Shown: positions 58,201 to 63,600, numbered from the stretch's first letter. The stretch: DNA of 64,000 nt from Gonatopus flavifemur (GCA_018340375.1 JAFFJZ010000001.1:12790001-12854000); one strand, 5' to 3'. Made by a program: numbers and translations. The notes: generated from the letters alone by a model not told the origin.

Positions 58201-61200
58201 TTATATATAGAATAGCAAAATTTTTTGCTGACCTAGTTAAAAATTTGCTATAACAGCAATCGTGTTAGCTACGACAGCAATTTTTCAGCTGTGGCAGCTA
58301 ACAAGATTGCTGGAACAGCAAATGGTTTTCTGTCACAGCAAAAAATTTGCTGCTCTGGCAAAAGGAACCCAGCAAAAGTAGATTTCGCTGCCACAGCGAA
58401 TTCCTTTTTCTCCGTGTATGTTGATTTATTCTGAACGTTTGACGGAGATTCATGTTCTCTTCGGGTATTTAGTTGTATAAAATATGATTGTACTGAAATA
58501 TTTTTAGTTATTGAAAATCAAATCTCTACTAGGAATCTCTAAACAACCTCACTAGAAATAACCCCAGTAATTTTCTAAGTCGTCACAAGGTTTTGATAGG
58601 CCTTGAAAGTCCCTCACAAGGGCATCCTAAGGTCTTCCAAGGCCTACAGAATAACTCGAGTGATCTCTACTGGGGATATTCTAATCAGGAGAGACTCTGA
58701 AAAATTTTTCGCATTTCCACTTGCTCCATATTTTAGCATAATCGCATCGCATACAAACAGACTTTGTAGAAATATTCTCTAGACAAAACAATCACAAAAT
58801 CGATGAAGCAATAGAATTGAAAAATTTTGCTATGGAGTAATCGAAAAAAATTCGAAATTCCGTGTCACAGTTACACGCGGTTTAAGGCGTGTCGTTGAAA
58901 AGTGGGCATGGGTGGAAATTTCGGTGAAACAATTGAAAGTCAAGGTAGTCAGCCCATGGGTGATCAGATTCAATTTATTGAGGACCTGATTTGAATAAAT
59001 ATTTTGAGTTGCCTTGAATTAACATTTTTGAAATGAAACAATTTATTCAACGCGCATAAATTGTTAGTTTTCACAAATAAATTGCTCATGCTACTATTAA
59101 CTGAACTTTTCGATTGAAAATGAATAGACGTCAAATTATTGCTTTTGCTAACGCAAACAAATTTTTATTCGTATCAAATAAAGATTTATTCCAACGAACT
59201 AAAAGATTATCAACTAAAGTATGTTTGCTCGCGCAACTAAGTGATTTCTCTGAGTGGCGGTGAATTAAAATTCGTTCGAAATGATTTACCGAGGTCTCAG
59301 AATCTTTTTTTATTGACACCAACTCATTCTTCCATTCAAAACAAACCCAGTGACATAAATTTTGTTCTCGAATCAATATTTTTAGATGAAATTCCTTCTA
59401 GTCATTGTCATAATCGGAATATTCGATTATCAAAAAATCAATTTCTTTCAGAAAAAAACAAAAGTCATTCATACTGAAAATTAAAGTTGTCTGAACTAGA
59501 ATATCATTTGTTTCAAGAAAAATTTTCACCTAAAGAAACAAATATTTAGCGGAGACAACTAAATTTTTCATTTGAAATTGTTCTAAACGATTCGTGTATA
59601 TAAAATAATACCACAATGATGTTCCTCTTTATATTCTATTTGAAACCCCTCATCGTTTAGATTTTTAGAAACAAATGGTAAATGAAACTTCCTCAAACAA
59701 TTCCGTTATACAATTTCCAACTTTCAGAGAAGAAATTTGGAGATATATTCTGGGATGAATTTCGATTTAGAATACACTTTATCTCGAAGTGAAAAGTGAG
59801 TTCACGATGAGAGCATAATCCCATAATTTCCTTATCATCTTCGAAGACTGAACTCATAACGAGATAACCGAGATTTTTGTTACTGTCGTTCAAAAGTGTT
59901 CACAACATCCACAAAGATCCATTGAATTTTCCTGAGGATGAAAAGAAGCTTCGGCCGTTGTAAGAGAATAATGTATATTCGGAGAGCAAGCAGCTCTCTT
60001 CCTGGCACTAAAAGATCAATAGAGCTCTCAGTTTCCAACCAACAGTCACACTTTGTCTCTCCTCTCCCTCTCTCTTTCTCTCTCTTCCTCTCATTCTCTT
60101 TTTCTCTGCAAGCACACCATTTGCGAAGCTTAAAACTTTCATTTCTTTTGAATTTTATCTGAATCATTTTTATCACCATGTTTTCCGTATAATATACCGC
60201 GAAGAAGAGACTTTCAGTCAAGTTCCAAGTGAAATAAACTTTTGTGGGGTACAAATTTCATATTCTATATACAATTAGTTTAGAGGGACTACGTGACCTT
60301 ATCGAGAAAATTCGAATTTGAATTCATTTTCTTCTCTTCGCGGAGAATAACGTTTGAATTGAAATTCAAAGTTCTTTTCATCCACTCACGACTGTTACGG
60401 ATTTCTGAATCATTAAAAACGTATTCAATATTGCGATGGAGGGAAGGATGCTTAGTAACGATGTTACGAAAGTGTACAACATTTTCAGTTGCATGACTGT
60501 ACCCCCGTGACGATAACATAATTTTCACAGTATAATGCGGAAATTCCATTGTAATAAGAATTTCTCTCGGTGTTATATACCGTACGGCATATCATTGTAG
60601 CGAAAGTTCATCATGAACATGAATTTCTCTTCTGGAATTTCAATTTTTATTGAAATTCGTAGAAAAAACTTCTCATTATTTCTCTCTCACATTGAATAGA
60701 TTAGAAATATCAAAACTGAGAAACTCCGTTCGGTTTAGGATCACGACGGACCGTTCGGATGATCCTTGGATTTACAATATTACACTTTCATCCCACGTAG
60801 GAATTGTTATATCATACATTCGAAGCAGTGGGTTTATGTGACCGTGCATTTGTGTGTGTGTTACAAACATATCAATGTGAGTTATAAGTTGAGAATGGAA
60901 TGATAAGGGGATGGTAAGTGAATTAAAGAGCGTACAGTGAAGGGTCCGTGAGGGAATATAACAACAGTTGTGGGAGGTATATTTAGGCTACAAATTACTT
61001 GTCAGAACCCATTTTTCAACTTGAACGTTTCAACGATGACTTTCTCTCTCTCTCTTGTTATAACTCCCAAAGAAAATTCCGCTTTGAAATTCGTAAAACG
61101 AGTTCGTGAGTGACACTGATGATATATCATGTTTGTTCGAAGATTCGAAAAATACTCTCCTTTCTTTAAAAACCTTTTAAAGTAATCCAACCAGACGTGT

Positions 61201-61867
61201 CAAAGACTTCATCCAATTGAATCTTAATTGTTTCAATAGTTTTTCAAAATTCTGAATTTCCAGAACTGATTTTATTAGAGCGTAGAAGCGTAAGCAAGGA
61301 AATGAATATATTCAACTGAGAATGAAACCTGATCTTACGTTGTAGTTTAAGCTCGATGACGCAATACTAATTCGAATATTCCGGGATATATACTTTTGCT
61401 TTTCGATGTTGGATAATCGTCTTATCGTATCTGCATGTGACAAGCTCATTACAAAAGTTTGGGAGCGGTAGAAGTGATGGCGACGAAGGTGATGGTAATG
61501 GGTCCGCTGATGTTGGACTATCTCGAAAACGTGACTCGTTACATCGCAGCAGACGCGCGTGCTGAAATGCTTTGGATACAGATTTCTCGTAGTCAAACAA
61601 AACTGAAGTGATATTATACAGTATAATATCTTTGACAATAAAATGTTGACGAAATACAACAGGAAACATGGCTAATATTTTCGTTATATGCAATCTGATG
61701 TTATTCTTGTTTCAGATCATCCTGGGAATGCTTTCAAATTTGAAAACAAAACTATATATACGAAAGTGATCACAGTCTCCGAGCCTGTTCGAACTGTAAT
61801 CGAGGATAAGAATCCAGCTCCTGGCGTTTGTCTACCCGTCATTGTTAACTTCTGCACGTTTCACAAG
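30887..61867 (+). CDS. Corin-like type II membrane protein with Frizzled domain (5' nine exons; gene continues right)
   Basis: Nine exons join in phase into 747 codons, assuming a GC-AG intron 5. Residues 1-~670 are predicted cytoplasmic. They include SH3-ligand-like prolines PPPIPRRHS (~50) and PPPIPPRPPAIPERS (~65), Ser/Asn/poly-Gln low complexity, and three related charged helices (LEDLQRASRDLEKRL ~336; FEELQAASRNLERRL ~450; YEDFQKNLQDFDARL ~495). A basic segment (RERLRFR) precedes one hydrophobic span, VLVNAVALLIIAGGLAAYF (~677-695), and positive-inside gives a type II orientation. After a ~40-residue stem comes GVCLPVIVNFC, matching the first two cysteines of a Frizzled cysteine-rich domain. 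Type II topology plus a Frizzled domain is the plan of corin, a membrane serine protease; LDLa, SRCR and protease exons would lie beyond the window. Corin identity is inference; another Frizzled-domain type II protein remains possible. Confidence 0.65.
31123..31183 (+). CDS. Coding exon 2
   Basis: Preceded by TTTCCTTTTTTTAG and followed by GTGATTG. Encodes DPKMPGAEPYGGDTSPTR... and ends within an Arg codon (phase 2). Confidence 0.7.
31994..32288. mobile_element. MITE in intron 2, CTGACAGAAAAAGGACC ends, TA duplication
   Basis: CTGACAGAAAAAGGACCTG mirrors CAGGTCGTTTTTCTGTCAGTG, and inner arms GTAACTTGAAATCTGGTTCG / CGAACCAGATTTCAAGTTAC match perfectly. TA lies outside both ends. 295 bp. Confidence 0.8.
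32369..32486 (+). CDS. Coding exon 3
   Basis: Acceptor TATGTTACAG, donor GTAAGTAA. Reads QSRIHSVGLPTRPSAF... and ends PPPIPRRHSITPM, including a P-x-x-P-x-R SH3-ligand-like motif. Ends at a codon boundary. Confidence 0.75.
32922..33874 (+). CDS. Coding exon 4, main cytoplasmic exon (953 bp)
   Basis: Acceptor ATAACCCACAG, donor GTAGATAA. Encodes residues 63-379 plus two bases. It begins MAPPPIPPRPPAIPERS, a second SH3-type proline motif, continues through Ser/Thr/Asn-rich sequence, and has a short poly-Gln at ~318. It ends in the charged helix NLEDLQRASRDLEKRLQEKS followed by KLEELKEECQRRG. No folded domain recognised; likely an intrinsically disordered scaffold. Confidence 0.8.
34603..34886. 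mobile_element. Nested element, CTCTCTGAAATCT ends, GAGTGAAA words, TA duplication
   Basis: CTCTCTGAAATCTTTGGAG mirrors CTTTCAGATTTAGAGAG with TA outside. GAGTGAAATT, AAAAGAGTGAGA and TTTTCACTC words fill it, plus a pair AGTGAGCCTGTCGAA / CGGACAGGCTCACT. It has a short relative at 15734-15853. Confidence 0.8.
35064..35208. mobile_element. Nested MITE, CCAGTGAATATTTTACC ends
   Basis: CCAGTGAATATTTTACCCCT mirrors AGGGGAAAATGTTCACTGG, with inner arms CATTTCAAACATTCATTATG / CATAATGAACGTTTGAAATG. 145 bp, almost a perfect hairpin. Confidence 0.8.
35344..35489. mobile_element. Element with CCCCTAAGAGAACA / TGTTCTCTTGGGG ends
   Basis: Inverted ends and GAACGTTC/GAACATG words (GGAACGTTCAAT, TGCACGTTCC). 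Same terminal type as 22617-22828 and 57501-58465. Intron 4. Confidence 0.65.
36267..36755. mobile_element. Degenerate GCTGTNACAGC-word element, copy 2
   Basis: TTTTGCTGGAGC, TACAGCAATCTTCTTAGC, GATTGCTGTTACAGCA and TTTCGCTGTCACAGCGA place it with 34472-35225. Ends are eroded, so the limits are approximate. A smaller MITE (36530-36683) sits inside. Confidence 0.6.
36530..36683. mobile_element. Nested MITE related to the CACGGAGAGAAAT family
   Basis: GGAGTTAGATTTACTATGG mirrors CCATAGTAAATTTAACTTC; tips CACGCTAAGAAAA and TTTCTCTCAATG are eroded. Core arms resemble those of 20492-20712. Confidence 0.6.
37342..37387. repeat. (CT)n microsatellite in intron 4
   Basis: About 22 uninterrupted CT units, 110 bp upstream of exon 5. 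On the minus strand it creates an artificial Arg-Glu repeat frame. Confidence 0.97.
37497..37821 (+). CDS. Coding exon 5, with apparent GC donor
   Basis: Acceptor CTGACCAG. Encodes residues 380-488: an acidic/Ser stretch (FMEEDGEESDGSSNIED), then a basic-acidic helix FEELQAASRNLERRLRERS that resembles the end of exon 4. The only donor in the right phase for exon 6, apart from a poor GTTCCA, is GCAAGT at 37822. A GT donor (CAA|GTATTC) lies four bases further and would shift the frame. Confidence 0.7.
37905..38274 (+). CDS. Coding exon 6
   Basis: Acceptor GATTTTACAG, donor GTGAGTTC. Encodes residues 489-611 plus one base: EIASSRYEDFQKNLQDFDAR (third copy of the charged helix), then Ser/Pro-rich linker with PLSAICQSPVPKPISVRQ and TSSPSYTSKTMEAPLLPHK. 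Confidence 0.8.
38875..40981 (-). pseudogene. Mariner transposon copy in intron 6, broken transposase, one nested element
   Basis: Tips TTAGGTGTATAACTTAATTT and AAATTAAGTTATATACCTAA are inverted, with TA outside. Without the 1-kb insertion at 39802-40817 about 1.1 kb remains, somewhat short for mariner. Transposase fragments on the minus strand include LLDKDSTQTKKQLAVQLRVT (helix-turn-helix), WWDMKGLLYYELLGIGETV and a VLVHDSA-type sequence around the second catalytic Asp. Frameshifts and stops make it non-functional. Different family from the other mariners here. Confidence 0.85.
39802..40817. mobile_element. Word-iterated element, CCCGTGTGGAAA ends, AGGCCC words
   Basis: Perfect tips CCCGTGTGGAAA and TTTCCACACGGG inside the mariner copy. 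The interior repeats TAGGCCC, AAGGCCCTAT, GGGCCTGC and ATGGGCTTTATATGGG on both strands. Part of it (40440-40760) is related to 13400-13700. Outer dinucleotides TG and TA do not match, so the duplication is unclear. Confidence 0.65.
41065..41687. mobile_element. hAT-like foldback in intron 6, 8-bp duplication AAATTAAG
   Basis: Direct repeats AAATTAAG at 41057-41064 and 41688-41695. GGCTTACACCAGTGTAACAG with AGCCGAAAAAA mirrors TTTTTTCGGCTGTCACA and ...GGTAGCC. Arms ~230 bp (AATTCAAAATGGCGGCTCTA / GTAGAGCCGTCATTTTGAAT). It ends 35 bp before exon 7. Confidence 0.8.
41723..41850 (+). CDS. Coding exon 7
   Basis: Acceptor TCCATGTTTCAG, donor GTGAGTTG. Encodes DRALISEPDNSSGRPITKST and on to GSNNTSLHHR (residues 612-654). 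Linker sequence. A transposable element ends only 35 bp upstream of it. Confidence 0.75.
42402..42622. mobile_element. MITE with 9-bp duplication (TGTTGCTGAAG family, copy 2)
   Basis: Begins TGTTGCTGAAGTTTGAATCA and ends CGATTCAAACTTCACGAATAT, flanked by ATTTTGTCA (42393-42401, 42623-42631). Colinear with copies at 3787-4002 and 55216-55429 (shared TTCCAAGGAGTTT and TTTTCGTTTCGTTTCTGTGA). Confidence 0.8.
43017..43265 (+). other. 82-codon open frame inside the hAT-like foldback, function unknown
   Basis: Reads MPKVKVRFRQGMECPFLG, then LSPQYLPSNADVLRSCAQVR, and ends in the right arm. The codon composition is less AT-driven than its surroundings and the segment LPSNADVLRSC... followed by ISPARDVSFSTVA looks protein-like, so it may be the start of a transposon-borne or captured gene. 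I do not recognise a domain. It could equally be chance. The preceding pyrimidine-rich stretch (42930-42985) is compatible with an intron end, but no acceptor was assigned. Confidence 0.3.
43428..43648. mobile_element. 221-bp MITE, CACGGAGAGAAAT family, copy 2, TA duplication proven by empty site
   Basis: Inserted in the right arm of the 42036-43822 foldback. The left arm keeps the intact sequence GGGCATTGTTTAGAATTCTC, so the right-arm flanks AATTCTA and TAAACAATGCC show exactly a duplicated TA. Same length as the copy at 20492-20712, opposite orientation. Confidence 0.92.
44184..44385. mobile_element. Palindromic MITE, CACTGAGAAACAATG end, CA duplication
   Basis: CACTGAGAAACAATGCAGTG opposite ACACATTTTTTCTCAGCG. 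Inner arms around GGCGAATCTCGCCGCGAGG and GTTGACTCAACTGAATATCG are near perfect. CA on both outer sides. 202 bp. Confidence 0.75.
44497..45449. mobile_element. hAT-like element, TAGGGGTGCACGAGAC ends, TCTCG words
   Basis: Tips TAGGGGTGCACGAGAC and GTCTCGCGCACCCCTA. Flanks GGAATAAT and GAAATAAG agree at 6 of 8 positions, so an 8-bp duplication is likely but eroded. Both ends are dense in CTCGTCTCGGTATCGAG-type words (44510-44580, 45330-45440). Same design as 47395-47758. Confidence 0.7.
45458..47386. other. Intron 7 sequence with no gene; (AC)n(AT)n at 46247-46286
   Basis: AT-rich intronic DNA. The only clear repeat is the compound microsatellite of about 12 AC followed by about 8 AT units. 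Confidence 0.6.
46247..46286. repeat. (AC)n(AT)n compound microsatellite
   Basis: Uninterrupted AC then AT dinucleotides in intron 7. Confidence 0.95.
47395..47758. mobile_element. hAT-like element, TAGGGCTTCGCACGAGAC ends, perfect 8-bp duplication
   Basis: Tips TAGGGCTTCGCACGAGAC and GTCTCGTGCGAAGCCCTA are perfect over 18 bp. TTCGTCAT flanks both sides (47387-47394, 47759-47766). CTCAGTCTCGAAACTAGTCTC and TCGGTATCGGTCTCGG words echo those of 44497-45449. 364 bp. Confidence 0.9.
47785..48425 (-). pseudogene. 5'-truncated non-LTR retrotransposon: reverse transcriptase C-terminal part
   Basis: The minus strand encodes ~190 residues typical of the region after the reverse-transcriptase domain in jockey/CR1-like non-LTR elements: SLKVLYSSLIRPHLEYASPI, then WSPYLKKDIRMIESVQHKFL and LTTLEERRQMNDLLFLFKLI. 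A run of ~14 A on the minus strand (47793-47806 as T on +) follows the stop after a short tail. CAAAGTT occurs next to the poly-A side (~47785) and just beyond the 5' break (~48416), a plausible target duplication. Polymerase active-site residues lie in the missing part. It is a dead insertion in intron 7, opposite in direction to the host gene. Confidence 0.85.
48544..48670 (+). CDS. Coding exon 8, transmembrane segment
   Basis: Acceptor TTGTTTTTCAG, donor GTGAGTAC. Encodes IIRDMTSSHYVTRERLRFR, then the hydrophobic VLVNAVALLIIAGGLAAYF. Arg-rich on the N-terminal side, so the N-terminus is predicted to be cytoplasmic. Confidence 0.85.
48978..49701. mobile_element. Foldback element, CAGGGTGTCCCAGAATTCG ends, TA duplication
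   Basis: CAGGGTGTCCCAGAATTCG mirrors CGAATTCTGGGACACC...CCTG with TA outside. Arms of about 270 bp meet around 49260 (CTATAGCAATTTGAAG / ATATCGCTATAGCTCC). A small palindromic MITE (49544-49695) is inserted four bases from the right tip. Intron 8. Confidence 0.85.
49544..49695. mobile_element. Palindromic MITE nested near the tip of the preceding foldback
   Basis: CCCACATAACAATTTATGTC mirrors ATGAATTGTATGTGGG. Central arms ACATTTAGACATCT / AGATGTCT-AAATGTG repeat the palindromic word AGACATCT/AGATGTCT. Duplication is AC or ACC. 152 bp. Confidence 0.8.
49793..50084. mobile_element. MITE, CACTGAGAGCCCAATTTC ends, TA duplication
   Basis: CACTGAGAGCCCAATTTCTTA mirrors TAAGAAATCGGGTTCTCAGTG (each shown tip is ~20 bp). 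Inner arms ATTTTCTTTGCCCTCATTCT / AGAATGAGGGCAAATAAATT match. TA outside. 292 bp. Confidence 0.85.
50243..50505. mobile_element. MITE, CACTGAGAGAAAAAATTTCC ends, CA duplication
   Basis: Tips are perfect inverted repeats, with CA on both outer sides. Inner arms GTCGCCATAAAATACTTGAT and AAGTATTTTATGGCGAC match. 263 bp. Confidence 0.82.
50814..51116. mobile_element. MITE with internal 41-bp duplication
   Basis: CACTGAGAAAAATGAAATG... and ...CAGATTTTTACTCAGTG are inverted. Inside, a ~41-bp unit containing TATTTATCACCTAGCTCATG (then GGTAATAATAA) is repeated twice in tandem (50962-51043). Confidence 0.7.
52061..52130 (+). repeat. tRNA-like (SINE head or tRNA pseudogene) with A and B boxes
   Basis: TAGCCTAGCGGTAAAGGAC fits a pol III A box and AGTTCGATTCC ~40 bases later fits a B box. 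The cloverleaf stems are poor, so it is not a functional tRNA gene. T-rich sequence follows, as in SINE tails or a pol III stop. Confidence 0.5.
52380..52700 (-). pseudogene. Fragment of an element-borne protein, family not named
   Basis: The minus-strand frame reads RCEECDEDKMKYFPNTKISD, then LDTVVVVDIHENEGPQFRKI, and YISTMAFDQHYHAWNV before a stop at 52380. It is open upstream of the Met to about 52695. The sequence looks protein-like (CxxC pair, hydrophobic strands, an F-D-x-H-Y-H-A motif) and resembles, from memory only, C-terminal regions of transposon-associated proteins of insects. No catalytic motif. Probably a decayed coding part of the 51191-52995 element. Confidence 0.35.
53589..53906. 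mobile_element. Word-iterated element, CCCAAGCAGCA ends, GAACGTTC words, TA duplication
   Basis: CCCAAGCAGCAACAGAATTCC mirrors GAATATTC..TGGTGCTGCTTGGG (each ≤20 bp per arm part) with TA outside. AGAACGTTCATAGTATATTC, GAAACGTTCGTATAATGTAC and related words fill the 318 bp on both strands. Confidence 0.78.
53911..54167. mobile_element. MITE, CACCGGAAAAAATAATTTAT family, copy 1, TA duplication
   Basis: Inverted ends CACCGGAAAAAATAA and TTATTTTTCTCGGTG. It abuts the previous element, separated only by TATA. It is the reverse complement of the copy at 54742-54997 (shared GGAACTAATTTTCACA, CAACTTCAATTTAGTAAC). Confidence 0.85.
54687..55040. mobile_element. Foldback with CAGACAACACAAAGCTCT ends, split by a MITE
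   Basis: CAGACAACACAAAGCTCTTA mirrors AGAGCTTTGTGCTGTCTG. The words AGAGC/GCTCT and AAAGATAAC recur. Copy 2 of the CACCGAAAAA family is inserted near its middle. Confidence 0.7.
54742..54997. mobile_element. MITE, CACCGAAAAAAATAATTAG family, copy 2, TA duplication
   Basis: 256 bp with tips CACCGAAAAAAATAATT and AATTATTTTTTTCGGTG, TA outside; about the same length as copy 1 (53911-54167) and in reverse orientation. Confidence 0.85.
55216..55429. mobile_element. MITE, TGTTGCTGAAG family, copy 3
   Basis: Starts TGTTGCTGAAGTTTGAATCC, ends CGATTCGAACTTCAAGAACAT. Colinear with 3787-4002 and 42402-42622. Flanks GAGTATGAG and GGGCATGAT agree only partly, so the duplication is eroded. Confidence 0.7.
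55430..56011. other. No gene recognised
   Basis: Short featureless frames (for example 55606-55791, +). Intron 8 filler. Confidence 0.4.
56012..56899. mobile_element. Word-iterated element, CCCATGTGTGTATG ends, AAGCTTGGGCCA words
   Basis: CCCATGTGTGTATGGGCC faces AAAACCTGCATGGG with TT outside. The interior repeats CAAGCTTGGGCCAG, ACCAAGCTTTGCAC, GACAAGCTTG and TTGTGCCAAGCTTG on both strands, except for an AT-rich centre. Confidence 0.6.
56900..57500. other. No gene recognised; partial MITE-like arms
   Basis: 57100-57350 reads like GC-richer repeat DNA (CTTGTTTATTTGAACTC; TGAAATAAACGAGGTTTTATT mirror). No complete element was delimited. Confidence 0.4.
57868..58113. mobile_element. Nested MITE, CACTGAAAAAACG end, GT duplication
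   Basis: CACTGAAAAAACGTTTG faces CAAACTGTGTTTCCAGTG; arms GCAAAGAAACTTTTTGGTTG / CAACCAAAAAGTTTCTTTGC are perfect. GT on both outer sides. 246 bp. Confidence 0.8.
58161..58416. mobile_element. Nested MITE, GCTGTNACAGC-word family, copy 3, TA duplication with empty site
   Basis: CACGATGAGAAAAAATTTGC faces AATTCCTTTTTCTCCGTG. Words TTTGCTGACGCAGCAAA, TGCTATAACAGCAA, GCTGTGGCAGC fill it. The opposite arm of the host element keeps the uninterrupted ATCTATGTTGAT (as AACATAGAT near 57551), so TA is the duplicated dinucleotide. Confidence 0.88.
58563..58677. mobile_element. Small inverted-repeat element, CCCCAGTA ends, AAGGCCTT words
   Basis: CCCCAGTAATTTTC faces ATCTCTACTGGGG. CTTGATAGGCCTTGAAAG, AAGGTCTTCCAAGGCCT words inside. 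115 bp, target site not clear. Confidence 0.5.
58678..61715. other. Rest of intron 8: no gene recognised
   Basis: AT-rich, with a pyrimidine-rich tract at 60055-60108. Open frames here (largest 124 codons, minus strand, 59880-60254) are built on that tract or featureless. Confidence 0.45.
60055..60108. repeat. Imperfect CT-rich tract
   Basis: CTCTCC/CTCTTT-type simple sequence in intron 8. Confidence 0.85.
61716..61867 (+). CDS. Coding exon 9, stem and start of Frizzled domain
   Basis: Acceptor TTCTTGTTTCAG, donor GTAGGTG. Encodes HPGNAFKFENKTIYTKVITV and on to APGVCLPVIVNFCTFHK, with a possible N-glycosylation site at NKT. The C-x7-C spacing fits the first two cysteines of a Frizzled cysteine-rich domain. 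The next exon is outside the window. Confidence 0.8.
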
Positions 61868-62489
61868 GTAGGTGAAATTATTGCAGATCGATATTCAGTA
61901 AGAATACTTCTGTCCGAAGGAATGTGTATCCCCTGGGAGGAGAGCATTTAAATTTCCTATTTCTTCATTCGATGAAATTAGCAGCGGTATTGTCAATGAT
62001 CATCGATGGAATTTTATGTACAATATTTGTCTTTTCAACTTGGGAATAGCAAGTTGGATACTGAAGTCATTGGTGTATTTGTTTTCCTGCCTTACTCTGG
62101 GAGAAAAATTCTTTGAATCGATGAAATTGATTTCATCAATTCCCATTTTATGGCATTATCTAAGTGTCTTTTTGACTTCATAATCATTTTATAACCGCAA
62201 AAATTCGTCGGAATTCATTCTCTGAAATGGAAAAATCATCTTATTGACTGAATAACTAATCATTTTTGTCGATACCATATTTCACGGTCGATAACAGCCT
62301 CCTTACCGATTCAGAACCCCAGTGAAAATGGAAGCGGGAAAGAAGAGTCAACGAAGCGTATGCTGGAAGGTAACAAAAACGTTAATGAAGAGTACACAGA
62401 GCTTGAATGTAAGGGATACAAAGAGTATGGGAAGCGGGAGTTGAAATAAAAGAAGCGTATAAAATTCAAGAAACCTAATTTAAAAAATC

Positions 62490-62585
62490 GAACCCCATAG
62501 CAAGAACCGAACCGGTGACTTTCATGATGATAGACGAGAGTCTTATCCATTGATCCATTATTCGCCCTTCGGATCGAACGCATGA
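62490..62585 (-). repeat. tRNA-like region on minus strand (SINE head or pseudogene)
   Basis: On the minus strand, AATGGATCAATGGATAAGAC resembles an A box and GGTTCGGTTCTTGC, ~50 bases later, a B box; GGGTTCGATTTTTT follows. Not a foldable complete tRNA by eye. Confidence 0.4.
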
Positions 62586-62605
62586 AGATATTATTTAACC
62601 TTTCA

Positions 62606-62848
62606 AGTACACACAGGTGCAAATTCGCACCAACCATTTTTAAGACTTTTCGTTTTTCGTTAAAAACTGATTTTATCCTCGTGTTTTTTTCACTGATCGA
62701 ATTAAATATTTGTGAATTTTCTTCCACGCCACGTTCATCTGCACAGTTTTCCCTTCAAATTGAAAAAAAGTAAGGTCACATTGGTCGAACAGGAACCGAG
62801 GTATTAATCGGTAAAGTTGCGCGGTGCGAATTTGCAATTGTGTGTACT
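62606..62848. mobile_element. Foldback MITE, AGTACACACAGGTGCAAATT ends
   Basis: AGTACACACAGGTGCAAATT continuing CGCACC mirrors GGTGCGAATTTGCAATTG continuing TGTGTACT. GGTGCGAA/TTCGCACC repeats. Intron 9 (after the last visible exon). Confidence 0.7.
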
Positions 62849-63099
62849 CCGAAGGTGCACTTACAGAAAGGATTTCTTGAAATGAGAAAATTTTTCTTGT
62901 CGCTGAGACAAAACTCAGTTTTTTCTTGAACCTAGAAAATTTTACTTGAATTAGGAAAATTTCTTTTGAAATCAAAACAAATTTTCCTTTAATTAGGATG
63001 TGTGTAGAGTAGTGCTCGGAGCGGCGCCATCGATTAACGGAGAAACAATCCAATTAGCCGAGCAGTGCTTTTTTATTATAAAAGCCAACGTTTCGCCTA

Positions 63100-63302
63100 G
63101 ATACTGGGCATTTTCAAGGCAAAAATTACAACGTAGAGATGAAGTGGAAGACTCCATCGTTGAACCCACAAAAAATTGGATGGGGTGATTCTATACACAT
63201 CCTGATTATTGAATCACCCCATCCAATTTTTTGTGGGTTCAACGATGGAGTCTTCCATTTCATCTCTACGTTGTAATTTTTGCCTTGAAAATGCCCAGTA
63301 TC
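63100..63302. mobile_element. Almost perfect 203-bp palindrome with TA duplication
   Basis: Two 92-bp arms (63100-63191, 63211-63302) differ at about one position; loop of 19 bases. Tips GATACTGGGCATTTTCAAGG / CCTTGAAAATGCCCAGTATC. TA at 63098-63099 and 63303-63304. The right TA also touches the CACTGAGAAAAAA end of another element. Confidence 0.9.
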
Positions 63303-63304
63303 TA

Positions 63305-63600
63305 CACTGAGAAAAAAAATGAAGTGAGCTCAACTTAATCGTGTATTTGGACTGTATATAGTTACCACGAAGGAATTGTATTTGAACTAAACATAATTTC
63401 GTTGAGGCAATCACACAAAATTACGCTGATGTCGTTCAGCCAATTACATCACACTGTTATAATATCATCAACGTTCATTTTGTTCAAACATCAATGACAT
63501 TCACTGGAGTTATCGTTGTAGTTGAATCAATTCATTTTGTTAGTTGAAACAATTGTGGGAGAAATGTAATTGAACGCATTTTTAGTTGTAATAAAAGAAT
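63305..63600. mobile_element. Probable CACTGAGAAAAAA-type element, right end not found
   Basis: Starts CACTGAGAAAAAAAATGAAG after TA, like the other members of this terminal class. Words GTTGAAT/ATTCAAC and AATTAC recur to about 63600. No matching right end was seen before the window ends. Confidence 0.4.

Larger units (their letters stand above)
57501..58465. mobile_element. Element with CCCGAAGAGGTC / TGTTCTCTTCGGG ends, TA duplication, two nested MITEs
   Basis: Tips CCCGAAGAGG and CTCTTCGGG with TA outside. Arms AGATCAACATAGATCGGACC and ATCTATGTTGATTTATTCTG (the latter interrupted) mirror, as do GAAGCTCCGTTGG and AACGGAGCTTC. GAACGTTC/GAACCTT words recur. Contains 57868-58113 and 58161-58416. 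Confidence 0.75.

Noticed and set aside
59880..60254. 124-codon minus-strand frame rich in Glu/Arg/Lys
   Set aside because: Created by the CT-rich tract at 60055-60108; no other support.
62311..62727. 138-codon minus-strand frame
   Set aside because: Overlaps a tRNA-like region and a foldback arm; no domain.
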